Positions 11,311 to 23,716 of a stretch of DNA of 64,000 nt are shown in pieces. The notes beneath the pieces are model-generated. The model made no database searches and was not told the origin of the DNA. It was given only the letters and a program-made list of their open reading frames with translations. The position numbers and the translations under genes are program-made. Numbering within the stretch: the stretch's first letter is position 1; each line of letters opens with the position of its first letter. Source of the stretch: Simmondsia chinensis (taxonomy: Eukaryota; Streptophyta; Magnoliopsida; Caryophyllales; Simmondsiaceae); the NCBI GenBank assembly GCA_018398585.1, contig JAGTTD010000001.1:12588501-12652500 (forward strand), read 5' to 3'.

Positions 11311-11735
11311 TGTTATGAATCAAATGTCTTACTTGCTGTTAGGATGGTTGTTAGATTCTGTTTTGTAATAATATCGCTTTTTGTTGTAATTCTTGGCATA
11401 AGATTGTAAAGGCTTTTGTCGCCAAGGTTCTTTTGTGGTTAGTTAAGTCAGTTGTTGGTCAAGGCTGGCTTAGTTTGAGTCAATTGTGGTGGCTCCTTCT
11501 ATTAGTGAGTCGGCTAGTGTGGGTTTGATTCATTATAACTAGATTGAGTATAAGTAGTCTTGTTTCAAGTGTAATCCTCATTCAATCAAATACAAAAAAT
11601 ATCTTTTGATATTAACTCTCTCTCTCTCTCTCTCATCTAACTTTCTCTTTAATCTCTCATCTCAATTCACTTCTTCTCTCATCTTAATATCTTCTTCCAC
11701 TAGGTTGACTTCAAGATTGATCTTGAAGCTCAACA
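11311..11735 (+). repeat. 3' LTR of the Gypsy element
   Basis: The 425-bp copy starts TGTTATGAATC and ends GCTCAACA. It is longer than the 5' LTR chiefly because of four extra CT units near 11620. About 34 substitutions separate the two LTRs by eye. Confidence 0.93.
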
Positions 11736-12469
11736 ATGCCCCGAGAAAAAAAAATGCTGAAAAAGTTGGAAGAGTACGTTTTGTCATCTGAGGGCGAAAC
11801 AACCTCGGGAAGAAGGCGGAAGGCTCACCCATGAGAAGCTAAGAAACAAAAGCTCTTTCCCATTCGCACCAAAGTGAGCCCGATTTAGAGAAAACAAAAA
11901 CTAGGGTTCATTTTTGGCAAAAAAACATCTCCCAAAGAACACCTCAATCTAGCAACAAAATGAAGAACGACCTAAAGGGAGGGGAGAAGGTGTAACTAGG
12001 ACTCACAAGAAAGCGAAGCCCACTCCCGAAATCGCATGAAAACATCCAAATTTAGAGGAAAGAAATTTTAGGGTTCCCTACCAACAAAAATTCAAAATCC
12101 ACCCAAATCCCGCCAAAAATGAGGATAACAAACCCTAAAAGGAGGAAGAAGAGAATAACTGCATGCGAAGGGACCCCCCGATTCAAAACTTAGGAAGTCG
12201 GGCCTAAGTGAAGGAATCCTCAGCTGTGTTAAAGTGTGACACAGAAACTGAGAGAAGAAAAGAGAGAGGAAGAAGTTAGTATAAAAGCAAAAAGCAAACT
12301 TTCCAGTAGAAAAAGGAGGCGAGATCTCATCCAAATCAGGTCCAAGAGCAAGGGATAGAGAAGAGGGAGTCCCCCCGTGCAGGTGAAAGTAAAGGAAAAG
12401 CAAAACTTAGGACAAACATAAGCACGCATATATTACAAAAAAAGGGGAGGGGACCCATTTCGGTTCAAT
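11736..12469 (-). mobile_element. Remnant of the older PF04195-type element between two insertions
   Basis: This 734-bp stretch lies between the Gypsy 3' LTR and the Copia LTR. On the minus strand it is pyrimidine-rich with stop-broken frames (12429-12092), compatible with the 5' untranslated part and first exon of the gene that resumes left of 6152. No domain can be recognised. Assignment to the same older element rests on position between the two younger insertions. Confidence 0.4.
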
Positions 12470-14902
12470 TGTTGGGAAAAGATATAAATTTTGTTGAAAA
12501 AATAAACTCTGATGCCAACTATTGGGTTTACAATTCTCAACTATGGTCATAATAATAGGCACCTATTAGAGCACTTAGAGTAGGAGACTCTTTTCTCTAC
12601 CTAAGCCCGCGGTCGGAGGGTCATGCTTCGTGACACCTCACGTGCGAGAGTTCCCGAAAATAGGTTTATCTCTATAAACCCTTTGCCCTAATACCGGTTG
12701 ACGGGACAAACTTCAAAAATTCTCCCTACTTTCATAAGGTTTATGCAGCGGAACAGGTTTAAAAGTCATAACTTTAAACCTAGGGTTGATTTAAATTCCT
12801 AATTTTAAATGTACTTACTTAAATTCATAATTTAAATCAATCAGATCTAAATTTATAATTTAGATCTATGGGCCTCTTATTCTAAAACATTCATAACAAT
12901 ACATAAACTTAAACAGGCATAATAACGAACACTATAAATTAATAGAAAAGCAAAAAACTAAAAGAAGAAGGAAAGAAGAACATACCTGGAATTGCACCAA
13001 TTATAAAGAATACCAAGAGACCCTGCGATCTTGTACGCAATGACCTCAAACTGTCTAGAGGGTGGGCTCCGAAAAGTATTAAACCAGGAAAGAAATTTTT
13101 AACGGAAATTTTTCTCTCAAATTTGGTCATCGAAACAATTTTAAGAAACCCAAAATAATTTATTTTGATTAAATTACCAAACCTCTGGAATAGGTACCTC
13201 TATTTATAGAAGTATACCAAACCAAAAAAATTACTCAAAACCGATGTGGGATTCTCTGATATAAAAATCAATTAAAAAAAACGCGTCGTTTAGGCATTAA
13301 AAGGGATAAAAGCTTTTCAAACCCAGAAAAAAAAAGTTTTTGAATAGTGCGTGCCACGCGACGAGCTGCGATTGGCCCACCCTGTGGCACTCGAATTGCC
13401 TGGTACGACGAACCAACGCGTGATTCGTCCGCTGCAGCAATATCCGGGTCACGCTACTGTGCAATTTTCGTCCCCCTTTTGTGCTTTGTTTCCCACATGT
13501 AAGAAATTCATCTTATGCATTTTAACTTTTAAAAATTATTTTATTCAATAATTTTTTAATTTTTATTCATCTAATGAATAGTGTTTGGTAAAATTAATTT
13601 ACCCATCGTATGAATAAATAATTCATCTCGTAAATTCTTTAATATTTTTTCAATGGTAATAAATATAGAGGCTTACGTAGGGACCTCAAGGACAATTTAA
13701 ATCTAGCTCTAAATAGCTTAAATTAATCATCTTATTAAATAATTTAATTGCCATTTAATGAGACTTAATTCCACTAAATAAATTTCACTACACTCTATAC
13801 TTAAATTATTTACCAATCGTATGAATAAATAATTCATCTCATGATTTCTTTAATATTTTTCCAATGGTAATAAATACAGAGGCTTGCGCTGGGACTTCAG
13901 GGACAATTTAAATCTAGCTCTAAATGGGTTAAATTAATCATCACATGAAATAATTTAATTGCCATTTAATGAGACTTAATTCCACTAAATAAATTTCACT
14001 ACCTCTATACTTAAACTATTTATTCAACATCTCCCTAATAGGCTGTATTGATGACAACAACCCCTCCACTAGATATCCATGACAAATGATAAATATAACC
14101 ACTACCATTATCCTTCTTATAGCTTCTCCATTAGTTACCAACTCGCCCTTCACTGAATAATTCATTTATGCTGGAAAATATTCACAGTATAAATTCCAAA
14201 TGTCAAACACTTGGAATTCTTTGGCCAAAGTTTCTAAACTATTCAAATATTTGCGAATTAAGGGGACATCTGTAGCTCATAAGAGACCGTAGATTCCCTA
14301 TTGAATATTTGATCCTTGTCACACTTCACGCCGCTACGCAGGGTACTTGGGATTTTAGCCATTCGTTTAGACCTTACTTATAGTACACCAAAGTAATGCT
14401 CCATGCACAAGTCCAGAATACCCTCAGGATTTAGAGTCGTCGTTTAAACAGTATAACATGAATCACTCATCTCTGATAGTAGTCTAGAAATAAGTAATCC
14501 ATATGGTCAAAATTAGTGTGTCAATCTTATTAAACACACCAACCTAACACTTGTGAATCTCCATCCACATGACCAAGACAGGTAATCTAAAGTATCACGT
14601 TATAGTCTTAACATACAAGTGGTCCAAACTTGTCTTTGACTATGAGTCTTTCAAACAACAATCCATACCATTTGTTCCAAATCTATCTGTGGCTTAGTCT
14701 CATAAACCACTTGAAACAAACATGTAAATTGTAGTCTAAGGACTACACCCATGTCATGGATGTTTCCAAAAGGAAAATCACATGCAATATAAATGCTCGC
14801 TTACACAAATTTAACTATGAAACCACTGGGACTTCAATCTTATTTCTTAATTAAAATAATATATCCAGAATAAATCTGAATTTCAAGACCCTGTTCCTAA
14901 CA
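12470..14902 (-). repeat. 3' LTR of the Copia element
   Basis: It reads TGTTGGGAAAAGATATA at its left end and TTCCTAACA at its right end on the plus strand. It is closely similar to 19242-21503 over its whole length. At its inner edge the minus strand reads GACAAGTGAGAGAT then TGTTAGGA, the usual polypurine end of plant Copia elements. Confidence 0.92.
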
Positions 14903-15905
14903 ATCTCTCACTTGTCCTAAATCCAATTTATGACAAAGTCCATACTCACCCCTTTTAAGTTTGAACCAAAGGTCTACTAAGCCTAACCCTTAGTGAGCAC
15001 AAATACTTTATTATGAAGCCAGCAATATAATATTGCTTGACATTCCTCTCACTAATGGCTCCCACTCCAAGGGTAAAGACATGCTTAGACATCTAACATC
15101 TATCATATATATTTGACTGGAAGTTTTAAAATAATATACCCAACTGGAACCAGCTCGTCACTTTGAAAGTTCAGCATAGGATCTCTAGTTCTTCTCAAGA
15201 ACTAGAGAAAACACTTCACTGCCACCTAGTCAATTGAATCCAAGTTAGACTAACACCTGCTTACTATATCATAGCATAGCAGACACCAAGTCTTATGCAC
15301 AACATGGCATACCTGAGGCTCCCACTGCCAAAGCATATGGAATATTCCTTAATTGCTCTTCCTCTTAAGGTGTCTTAGAACACTGCTCTAAAGAGAACAA
15401 GGGACTCCATGCTCGAAAGGTATAAAACCTTTCTTAGAATCCTCCATGCAATACGTTGACAATATTTTGTCAATATAAGTGGCAAGAGAAAGATCCAACA
15501 TCCCACTCTTACGACCTCGCAGAAGCTTAATCCTTGGAGTAGAGCTGGCTTCTCCTATGTCTTTCATATTCAGCTATCATGACAACCAAGTCTTTATTGA
15601 CACCCCCACATCATTCCTCATGAGTAGTATATTGTCGGCATATAACACTAAGAAAGTCACTACTTTCTCTTAATGTAGTTTGTACAGGCATGGTTCGAGC
15701 AATCGATTGCATGAAACTAGAAGGCTTGATTGCTTCATTGTGGCCAAAAGGATCAGATTCATTGCCATGGTCAGCCACTAAGGCTCCCACTATGAACCTG
15801 TCTGGTGTTCTAACAATCCTTGCACCACACCTAAGCTCTCGTGTACCTAGAACATTCTCGTTCCTATCAGTAGGTGCATCTACTGCATCAACTATATCTT
15901 AAGTT
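14903..15905 (-). pseudogene. Reverse transcriptase C-terminal half and RNase H remnant of the Copia element
   Basis: A piece near 15870-15780 (RIVRTPDRFIVGAL) resembles the hinge after integrase. After a deletion, the RT palm follows: VTFLVLYADNILLM (15666-15620), then MKDIGEAS, IKLLRGRKSGM and ATYIDKIL. Further down come LRRTRDPMLNFQSDELVPVG and short RNase H remnants to the LTR. The catalytic YVDD box is YADN (15631-15642), with the second Asp changed to Asn. Stops and frame changes occur throughout. The N-terminal RT and all of the integrase core are missing. Confidence 0.8.
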
Positions 15906-16279
15906 GTGTCTAGCTGTTCAGAATTATTGCTATTTTCCTTTCAATTCTATTTTGTTTTTGCTTCTGTAGTTTACTTGTAAAATTCTTTCCTAAGTATTTC
16001 GCATTAGTCATGTATATAAGGAGAACAGCATGAAGAAATCATAAACACATGTTCCTTAGTAAATAAAAATTTAGTTTCTTGAAATAAAGGTTCACAACCA
16101 TATTAAACTGAATAACAATTATTCTTTAAACCACATAAATCAAATTCTTATCCAATGCAGGTACAAATCAATAAGAATTTTTAAGAAGCAAAACAACATT
16201 CTAACACTAGAATCTAAGCTACCGCTTCTTGTCACTAAGACTGCTACTCTTGTACTGCCTTCAGCTGTTTGGTGCAGCT

Positions 16280-16650
16280 CCCATCATGTAGCCTCCTGGT
16301 TAGCCTGAGCCCTTGCAACATATTACAGACTTGGTCAGTTGACCTGAGCCCACACACCAGGAATCTGGTGAACTCACAACTACATAAGACTCAAATAAGT
16401 GAGATATCAACATATTTTCACCATACGGCTTAGCAGTCTTTGCAAGAAGAGTAGCCATGTACTTTACATTGTTTCTATTCCAGCGGCCCATCTTTCCGCA
16501 AAAGTAACACTTTCCTTTGGTGGCCTTTTGTTCGGATTTGTCGCTACACTAGCAACCTTGCCTTTGCCTTTCTTTCTAGTCAGTCCCTTATTCTGCTTGC
16601 TCCCACTAGTCCTCGATACCTGAGTCCAGTGGACACTCCCCTTGGCTCGC
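16280..16650 (-). pseudogene. Zinc knuckle and protease remnants of the Copia element
   Basis: A basic stretch is followed by CYFCGKMGRWNRNNVKY, where Copia nucleocapsid has C-x2-C-x4-H-x4-C; the His and last Cys are replaced by Arg and Asn. About 40 residues on, DSWCVGSG stands where the aspartic protease has W-x-(V/L)-D-S-G, so the catalytic Asp is Gly. Both motifs are lost, yet their order and spacing identify the region. Confidence 0.7.
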
Positions 16651-16676
16651 ATAACACCCTCTGCTACCTACAGTTC

Positions 16677-17243
16677 TTACATCAACTCAGGTAATGAATA
16701 ATCCTTCTTATTCATTATGTAGTTCAGCCAGAATTGAGTGAAAGAGCTGAACAGAGAGCTGAGGATGATGTCCTGCTGAGACTGACAATCAATCTTAGCA
16801 CCTCGAATCTCCAACTCGGACAAGCACGCCATCATTTTCGTTACGTGCTCCTGAACTGGGGACCCTTCTTGCCTCCTCATGTTCAAGAGCTTCCTCATCA
16901 GCTCTTGCCTAGCTTCCCTATCTTGACCACCAAACATTTCCTTTAAATGTTTGATCATCTCAGTTGCTGTTTCCATCTCAAGTATCTAATGCTTGAGTAC
17001 ATTTGTCACAGAGGCCAAAATGTAGCATATGGCTAACTCATTAGCCTTATTCCAGCATTCATAACGCTCTTTAATAGTAGCTGTAGAATTATTAACAGGT
17101 ACCGTAGGTCGAGCTTCAGTGAGAACAAACTTATGACCCTCATGCATTAATACTATGTCCAGGTTAATTTTCCAGGTGAAGTAATTCGGTCCAGTTAAGG
17201 CATTATCTTTCAAAATTGAATGAAGAGCACCAGTCCCAGCCAT
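16677..17243 (-). pseudogene. gag of the Copia element
   Basis: The frame starts at ATG 17243. The first 85 codons contain LTGPNYFTWKINLDIVL, the N-terminal pattern of Copia Gag (DUF4219/UBN2 type). The second piece (16976-16677) holds KHLKEMFGGQDREARQELMR and CLSELEIRGAKID, the central Copia Gag region. A stop at 16986-16988 and a frame change separate the two. Gag would form the cytoplasmic particle. Confidence 0.85.
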
Positions 17244-19227
17244 TTCAGAAACACTGTAAATGCAAACAATCGTGTAACTACCTGATATGAGTCATATATA
17301 ATGCAGTGATATATATTCTTTCAATTTAGCATACACATAGGTAAGATATCCACCAAACTATACAATCATGCATACAATGATGATCCAAACACACCACTCC
17401 TTACTCCCCGGCAACGGGGTTGCACGAAGCTAATTCAAGTGAGAACTATTCTCAATTAACCTATTTTTTTGTAATTCTTACTAAACATGATTAATTCACC
17501 ACTTTACCTTAGTCTCTAACATAACAAAACCGAGCTCCTTGGGGAGGCAAATGCACCATGCTAGTCAAGTGTAAACCATTACCTAAACCTTCATACAAAT
17601 AGACGAAATACTCCACGGCAACATGGTGACATCGTTTCTTTGCACTTTGGTTTATCCTAATAGAAGCCCAACCCTGTAATCTTCAAACCGACATCCTCCA
17701 CAAGGAGTTCTATCGATCTACTATACAGCTAGACCGGTAATGGAGACCCTAAGGTTACAACAATTGAAACTCGCACTCACTTGATTTTATAGCCAGTGGT
17801 TTTTAATTAACTTGCATTTACAACCTGGATTATCTTATAATCCCCTTTAGAATTTTATTCTAAAAGTAACCAAAAATTATTTAATTCATTCTTTAAAACA
17901 TTATCGTTTTACAATATAGATTATCTCATAATCTTGCTTTAGAATCTCATTCTAAAGCCAAATAAATTAATAAGAATTAATTTAATTTAAATCCTTTTAT
18001 TTAAATTGATACCAAAAACTAGATTATCTCATAATCTATTTTTTTAAAAATCTAATACAAAAATTAAATTTAGAACAATTTTATTTAAAATTAATAGAAA
18101 TTTTGCGCTTGGACTATCCATAATCTACTTTTAGAATCCCATTCTAAGATTAAACAACCTCAGACTATCCAATAGTCTAGTTTAGAATCTTATTCTAAAA
18201 TTTAATAAATAAAATTTAACTTTTATATTAAAAACAAAGTCAAACTTAGACTATCATATAGTCTGTTTTAGAATCTTATTCTAAAATAATTTAAAATAAC
18301 CTTTTATTTAAAATTAATACTGATTCCCAACTGAGATTATCATATAATCTAATTTAGAATCTCAATCTAAAAGAAAATTAATTAATAAAATAAGTAATTA
18401 ATAATTATTATATAAATAAGTAAATAAAATTAAAAAAATTTAATTGCTGACACTGACGTCAGCATGACATTAGCGGTTGAAGCGTCATATTTTTGTATAA
18501 ATTAAAATATTTAATTTTAAAATAAATTGAATCTAATATCATTAGATCAATTTTATCCGATTTCTTATGAAATAATTGAATCTGATCTCATTAGATCATC
18601 TTTATCCAATTTTATAAAATTTAATTGAATCTAATCCCATCAGATCAATTTTCTCCGATTTCGTAAAGTTGATTGAATCGAATCTCATTAAGCCAATTTT
18701 ATCCATTGTTAAAAATATTTGAATCTAGTCTCATTAGATCAATTTTATCCGATTTCATAAGCCATGACTGAGAACATACAATCTCATTTACGAACAACAT
18801 AATCTCAAATTTATGGTTGTTCCAAATTATCGATTAATTCATTAACGATTTAAATAATTTAAATTGTTACTATAAATATCCTAGTTAACTATTAAATCTT
18901 TTAACCGATTTAAACAATTTAAATCGGTACTTTAAATAACCTAGTTAACTATTAACTCTTTTCACCTATTTAAACAATCTAAATCATTATAGTAAAATAT
19001 TCTAATTAACAATTAACTATTTTAATGATTTAAACAATTTAAATCACTAATTCAAACAATCATCTGAATTAACTGTTAATTCATTATTGATTTAAACAGT
19101 TCAAATAGAACTATTAAATTAAACTAACTTTCCTTCTTAATAAAATCTCTATTTTATTAATTCGCAAATCTATTTGTTTCGATCTTATTATACCATTCAT
19201 GTATATTATAAATATAATCAGAGGCTG
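17244..19227 (-). other. AT-rich untranslated leader of the Copia element
   Basis: There is no open frame of note. The stretch from 17880 to 19100 has loosely repeated phrases such as GATTATCTCATAATCT and TTTAGAATCTTATTCTAAA, and GAATCTAATCTCATTAGATC, at irregular intervals. It lies between PBS and gag, so it belongs to the element. Confidence 0.7.
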
Positions 19228-19240
19228 GCTCCGATACCAA
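19228..19240 (-). other. Primer-binding site of the Copia element
   Basis: The minus strand reads TTGGTATCGGAGC one base inside the LTR. It differs at one base from the usual TTGGTATCAGAGC complementary to initiator tRNA-Met. Confidence 0.85.
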
Positions 19241-19241
19241 T

Positions 19242-21503
19242 TGTTGGGAAAAGATATATTTTGTTCAAAAAATAAACTCTGCTAATTATTAGGTTCACAG
19301 TTCTCAACTATTGTCACAACAATAGGCACCTATTAGAGCACTTAGAGTAGGAAACTCTTCTCTCTACCTAAGCCCCCGGTCGGAGAGTCACGCTTCGTGA
19401 CACCTCACATGCGAGAGTTTCTGATAATAGATTTATCTTTATAAACCCTTTACCCTAATACCAATTGTCGGGATGAATTTCAAAAATTCTCCCTACTTTC
19501 ATAAAGTTTACGCAGCGGAACAGGTTTAAAATTCATAACTCTAAACCTAGGGTTGATTTAAAATTTCTAATTTTAAATTTACTGGCTTAACTTCATAATT
19601 TAAATCAATCGGATCTAAATTTATAATTTAGATCTACAGGCCTCTTACTCTAAAATATTTATAACAATACATAAACTTATACAGGCATAATAACGAATAA
19701 TATAAATAAATCGAAAAGCGAAAAACTAAAAGAAGAAGGAAAGAAGTACATACCTGGAATTGCTCTAATTATAAAGAATACTAAGAAAATTGAGACCCCG
19801 TGATATTCTACGCAATGGCCTCAAACTGCCCGGAGGGTGGGCTCCGAAAAATATTAAATTAGGAAAGAAAAATTTTAACTAAAATTTTTCTCTCCAATTA
19901 GGTCTTTCCAGAAACCCAAAATAATTTGTTTTGATTGAATTACCAAACCTCTAGAACATGTACCTCTATTTATAGAAGATATCGGAGCGAAAAATTACTC
20001 AAAACCGATGTGGGATTCGCTGATATAAAAATTAGTTAAAAACAAAAGGCGTCGTTTAGGCATTAAAAGGGATAAAAGCGTTGCGTTTCGAACCCAGGAA
20101 AAAAAAAGTTTTTGAATAGTGCGTGCCACATGGCGGGCTGCGATTGGCCGGCCCTGTGGCACGCGGATTGCCCGGTAGGACGAACCAGAGCGGATTTGTC
20201 CGATGCAGCAATACCTGGATAGCGCCACTATGCGAGTTTCACCCCCCCCCCCCCCCCTTTGCTTTTGCTTTTGCTTTTGCTTTTGCTTTTGCTTCCCTCA
20301 TGTAAGAAATTCATTTTATGAATTTTAATTTTTTAAAATTATTTTATTCAATAATTTTTTTAATTTTTATTCATCTCATTAATAAGATTTAGCAAAATAA
20401 TTTACCCATCTTATGAGTAAATAATTCATCTCATGAATTTTTTAATATTTTTCCAATGGCAAAAATTACAAAGGCTTGTGCAGGGACCTCAGGAACAATT
20501 TAAATCTAGCTCCAAATAATTTAAATTAATCATCTCATGAAATAATTTAATTACCATTTAATGAGACTTAATTCCACTAAATAAATCTCACTGCACACCG
20601 GATTTAAATTATTTATTTGATATATCTCTAATAGACAGTATTGATGACAACAAACCCTCCACTAGATGTCCATGACAAAGGATAAATATAACCACTACTA
20701 TTATCTTTCTTACAGCTTCTTCATTAGTTACCGATTCACCCTTCACTGAATAATTCATTTATACTTGAACATATTCAAAGTATAAATTCCAAATGTCAAA
20801 AACTTGGAATACTTTGGCCAAAGTTTCTAAACTATTCAAATATTTGTGAATGAACTAAGGGGACATCTGTACCTCATAAGAAACTGTAGATTCCATATTG
20901 AATACCTGATCATTGTCACACTTCACGCCGCTACCCAGTGTATGTGGGATTTCAATCATTCGTTTAGACCTTACTTATAGTACACCAAAGTAACTAACGC
21001 TCCATGCACAAGCCCAGAATACCCTCAGGATTCAGAGTCATCGTTCAAACAATACAACATGAATCACTCATCTCTGATAGTAGTCTAGAAATAAGTAATC
21101 CACGTGGTGCAACTCAGTGTGTCAATCTTATTAAACACACTAACCTAACATTTTTGGATCTCCATCCACATGACCAAGGCAAGTCCTTTAAAGTTTCATG
21201 TTATAGTCTAAACATGCAAGTGGTCCAAACTTGTCTTTGACTATGAGTCTTTCAAACAATAATCTATACTATTTGTTTCAAGTCTATCTGTGGCTTTGTC
21301 TCATAAACCACTTAGAACAAACATGTAAATTGTAGTCCGAGGACTACACCCATCTCATGGATGTTTCCAAAAAGTAAATCACATATATTATAAATGCTCG
21401 CTCACACAAATTTAACTAGGAAATGACTGGGACTTCAATCTTATTTATTAATTAAAATAATATATCCAGAATAAATCTGGATTTTAGGATACTATTCCTA
21501 ACA
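19242..21503 (-). repeat. 5' LTR of the Copia element
   Basis: This is the partner of 12470-14902, about 170 bp shorter, with many substitutions and small indels. It carries a C16 tract at 20242-20257 followed by about six TTTTGC units, which the other LTR lacks at the matching place (near 13470). Confidence 0.92.
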
Positions 21504-23184
21504 CCAATAGGGTTGAGCATTACGGACAGAGATGGTCGAGCATAATGGACCGGGATAGTTGAGCACAATGCACCGAGATAGTTGGGCATAATGGAAGGAA
21601 AGAAAGAGTACAACTTTTGTCCTAAACTCAAAACACACGGTCAACCTTATGCCAAAATATGCAGTAATGAAAATGCAATAAAGAAAGAAACAAGAGAGGA
21701 GTCCAATATAACTCGGGCCAAAACACAATAAATCCTTTTTTTCCTTTTAAACAAGAGCACAGCTGGATTACATCAACACATGCCTAACTGGCATACTCTA
21801 ACACCAAAGTACCAAAAATTGGCAACAAACTACAGAAGTACATGGTAAAGGGCGAAACAAGAAGCAAGCACACTATCCTAAAAAGGCAAGGTGGGACCTG
21901 GCAACTAGGGGTACAGTGTCCTGACATATGGGTACAAAGAGAGAAGACCCCGATAGGAATATCGACCCAGACACCCCAAAAGTCCATACTCAAGCCCTTC
22001 TATACAACAACAGTATAATCCACATGCACAGGCCAGAATCAGAAATCGACTAAAATGGAGAAGCCAGCAACATACGAATCGCGAAACTTGCGCGGGATCA
22101 AAAAGCACTATTGGACGCTCTTATAGAAAAATCAGGTGGAGAAGCCGCTATGGTCACGTAATAGCCACACACCAAAGAGCGTACCACGAAGCAGGACTAG
22201 GCACAAGAAAGTAGCTGAGACCAAAGGACCGTCCCAACGAAATAAACCCGTGTCGTTGCTTTGTGTAATGCTCCGATGGATTCTTGACTGGAAGAATAGA
22301 AATTTTGCCGTATCCAGGACGGTATTCCAGCAAACGATATCGGTAAAGAGAGAAGGGGGATTGGTCCGGAATATAAGGACCCTAATTCGACATCAGGAAG
22401 ATTTTATCATCAATACAAGCTGGGACATGAAAAAGCAGATTCTGCCTCCAGCATAGAGGTTGCCCTTGTAAACCCAACCGTCTTCCCAAGCAAACACCTT
22501 GTGAGTGTTGAACCACTCTTCTCCGTCGAACCCCGAGGTGTGATCATAGATCAACACAAGAGCGAAGAAGCCAAATGATGTGGCAGAATCCCGACATACA
22601 AGAATGGCCATCATGGGACATTGAATGAATGGGAATAGCATCCCTTCAAACAAGGAGCCCAAAGGAAGGTAGAAACGAGTAGCTGAATTAATGATAGTAA
22701 GGAAAGAGGGACCAACCTTGCTGAACTCCCGGCATAAGACCAGCCCTCCTAAGCATCCTAAGATCCACAGAAGATTGAGGTAGGACTGTCCTATTAGTAG
22801 GGGCACCAAGAAAAACCAAGATATCGTCTGGGTCTATGTAACAATGGGATTGAACGAGAAGGCTGTCGATGTAATGGTCCAAAGAACGAGATGCATGAGC
22901 ATCAATAAAATGACGATTGCTTATGAGCTGAGAATGGGAGCGAGACAAAATACGGAAATGTAGGAGGCACTTCATTGGAAAGTAAGAAAAAAATCTCAAA
23001 AGTTATATCTTCCAACTCGGACATCACTAAATTACAAAAGTTAAAATTGGATAATCTATGAAAGAGCTTGGATGATGAATAAAGTCTTGAGTGGAGGGGT
23101 TCAAAATAAAGGATCCTTGCAAAAATTATTTATAATCAAGCCACAAAACCAACTACAAACGAAAATCATTTGCGGGGCGGGGGA
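21504..23184. other. Older element body, function not recognised
   Basis: This 1.7-kb stretch continues right of the Copia target duplication, so it belongs to whatever the Copia element entered. Overlapping minus-strand open stretches (22999-22688 and 22809-22393, 103 and 138 codons) are the longest. They encode a hydrophobic protein with no motif I recognise. A plus-strand stretch of 106 codons (22136-22456) is also unrecognised. By position it may be the 3' part of a Tat-like retrotransposon upstream of the LTR-like block at 23185-23716. Confidence 0.35.
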
Positions 23185-23716
23185 CTAACTAATAACAATT
23201 GACAAGCAACACCCGCATAAGAATACAACGAAATGCAAGTTGCCCCGAGATGCACTCTAAAAGAAGCCCATGAACAAACTACATCTCGACATTGAGTCAT
23301 GGCTGCGTCTCGCCACAAGATACTCCCCTAGCCATGACCAGTCCTTGCAAGAGTTGGCCGAAATCTAGGATCACATCATGCCCCAAGTCATGATCTTACC
23401 TAAGAACCACCCAACGATGACTATCCACTCTTACTGACAAGAAAGCAACTGCCTGAACTCGAGGGTTTCGGAACCTGGGCACCACGCCGCCTATTGAGAC
23501 GAAGCGAAATAGGCTCCCCTATTTAACATGATTCTGAGACCCACTCCTGCAAAAGCTATAAATACTAAATGAGGCCTTAAGAAAAGGCGATCCAGTCTTC
23601 TTCTCAAAAAGACTCTTATTTGCACTTACTCAAAAGCATTCTTGTAAATAGTTCCTTCATTAATAAAAATAGGGTTTGAGATTGACCTTCCATTAAAAGA
23701 ACTTGTACCCAAAACA
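23185..23716 (+). repeat. Candidate 3' LTR, plus orientation
   Basis: A purine tract (GCGGGGCGGGGGA, 23172-23184) is followed by about 530 bp that include a TATA box (CTATAAATA, 23556-23564), then an R/U5-like stretch and a terminal CA at 23715-23716. GST exon sequence begins directly after it. This is the layout of polypurine tract plus 3' LTR. The left border lacks a clear TG start, and no partner LTR was found in the window, so the call is tentative. Confidence 0.4.

Larger units (their letters stand above)
6152..11735 (+). mobile_element. Ty3/Gypsy retrotransposon with chromodomain (chromovirus), nearly full length, decayed
   Basis: The 5.58-kb element has two LTRs, a PBS, a polypurine tract and the order gag, protease, RT, RNase H, integrase, chromodomain, which defines chromoviruses. 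The proteins would form a virus-like particle, copy the RNA and integrate the cDNA. Every domain is recognisable but the reading frame is broken by many stops, and part of RT is deleted, so it cannot act on its own. By eye the LTRs differ at about 34 of 417 positions (about 8%) plus an 8-bp CT-repeat indel, which points to an old insertion. It sits in the older PF04195-type element. The flanking 5-mers (CCGCC left, ATGCC right) share only three of five bases, so the target duplication is not clean. Confidence 0.92.
12470..21503 (-). mobile_element. Ty1/Copia retrotransposon with long LTRs, decayed
   Basis: The 9.03-kb element lies on the minus strand between LTRs of 2433 and 2262 bp. A PBS adjoins the right (5') LTR and a Copia-type polypurine end adjoins the left (3') LTR. 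Flanking 5-mers are TCAAT (12465-12469) and CCAAT (21504-21508), a target duplication with one mismatch. Coding remains are gag, a damaged protease, and an RT/RNase H block; integrase and the N-terminal part of RT are gone. RT has YADN in place of YVDD, and the protease Asp is replaced, so it is dead. The leader between PBS and gag is about 2 kb and very AT-rich. Confidence 0.9.

Noticed and set aside
6147..11740. 5-bp target duplication for the Gypsy element
   Set aside because: CCGCC and ATGCC share only three positions, so I do not claim a duplication; the LTRs, PBS and polypurine tract carry the call.
11736..11834. Short plus-strand basic peptide frame starting right at the Gypsy 3' border
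   Set aside because: It has 32 codons, no known homology, and its ATG directly abuts the LTR, so chance is likely.
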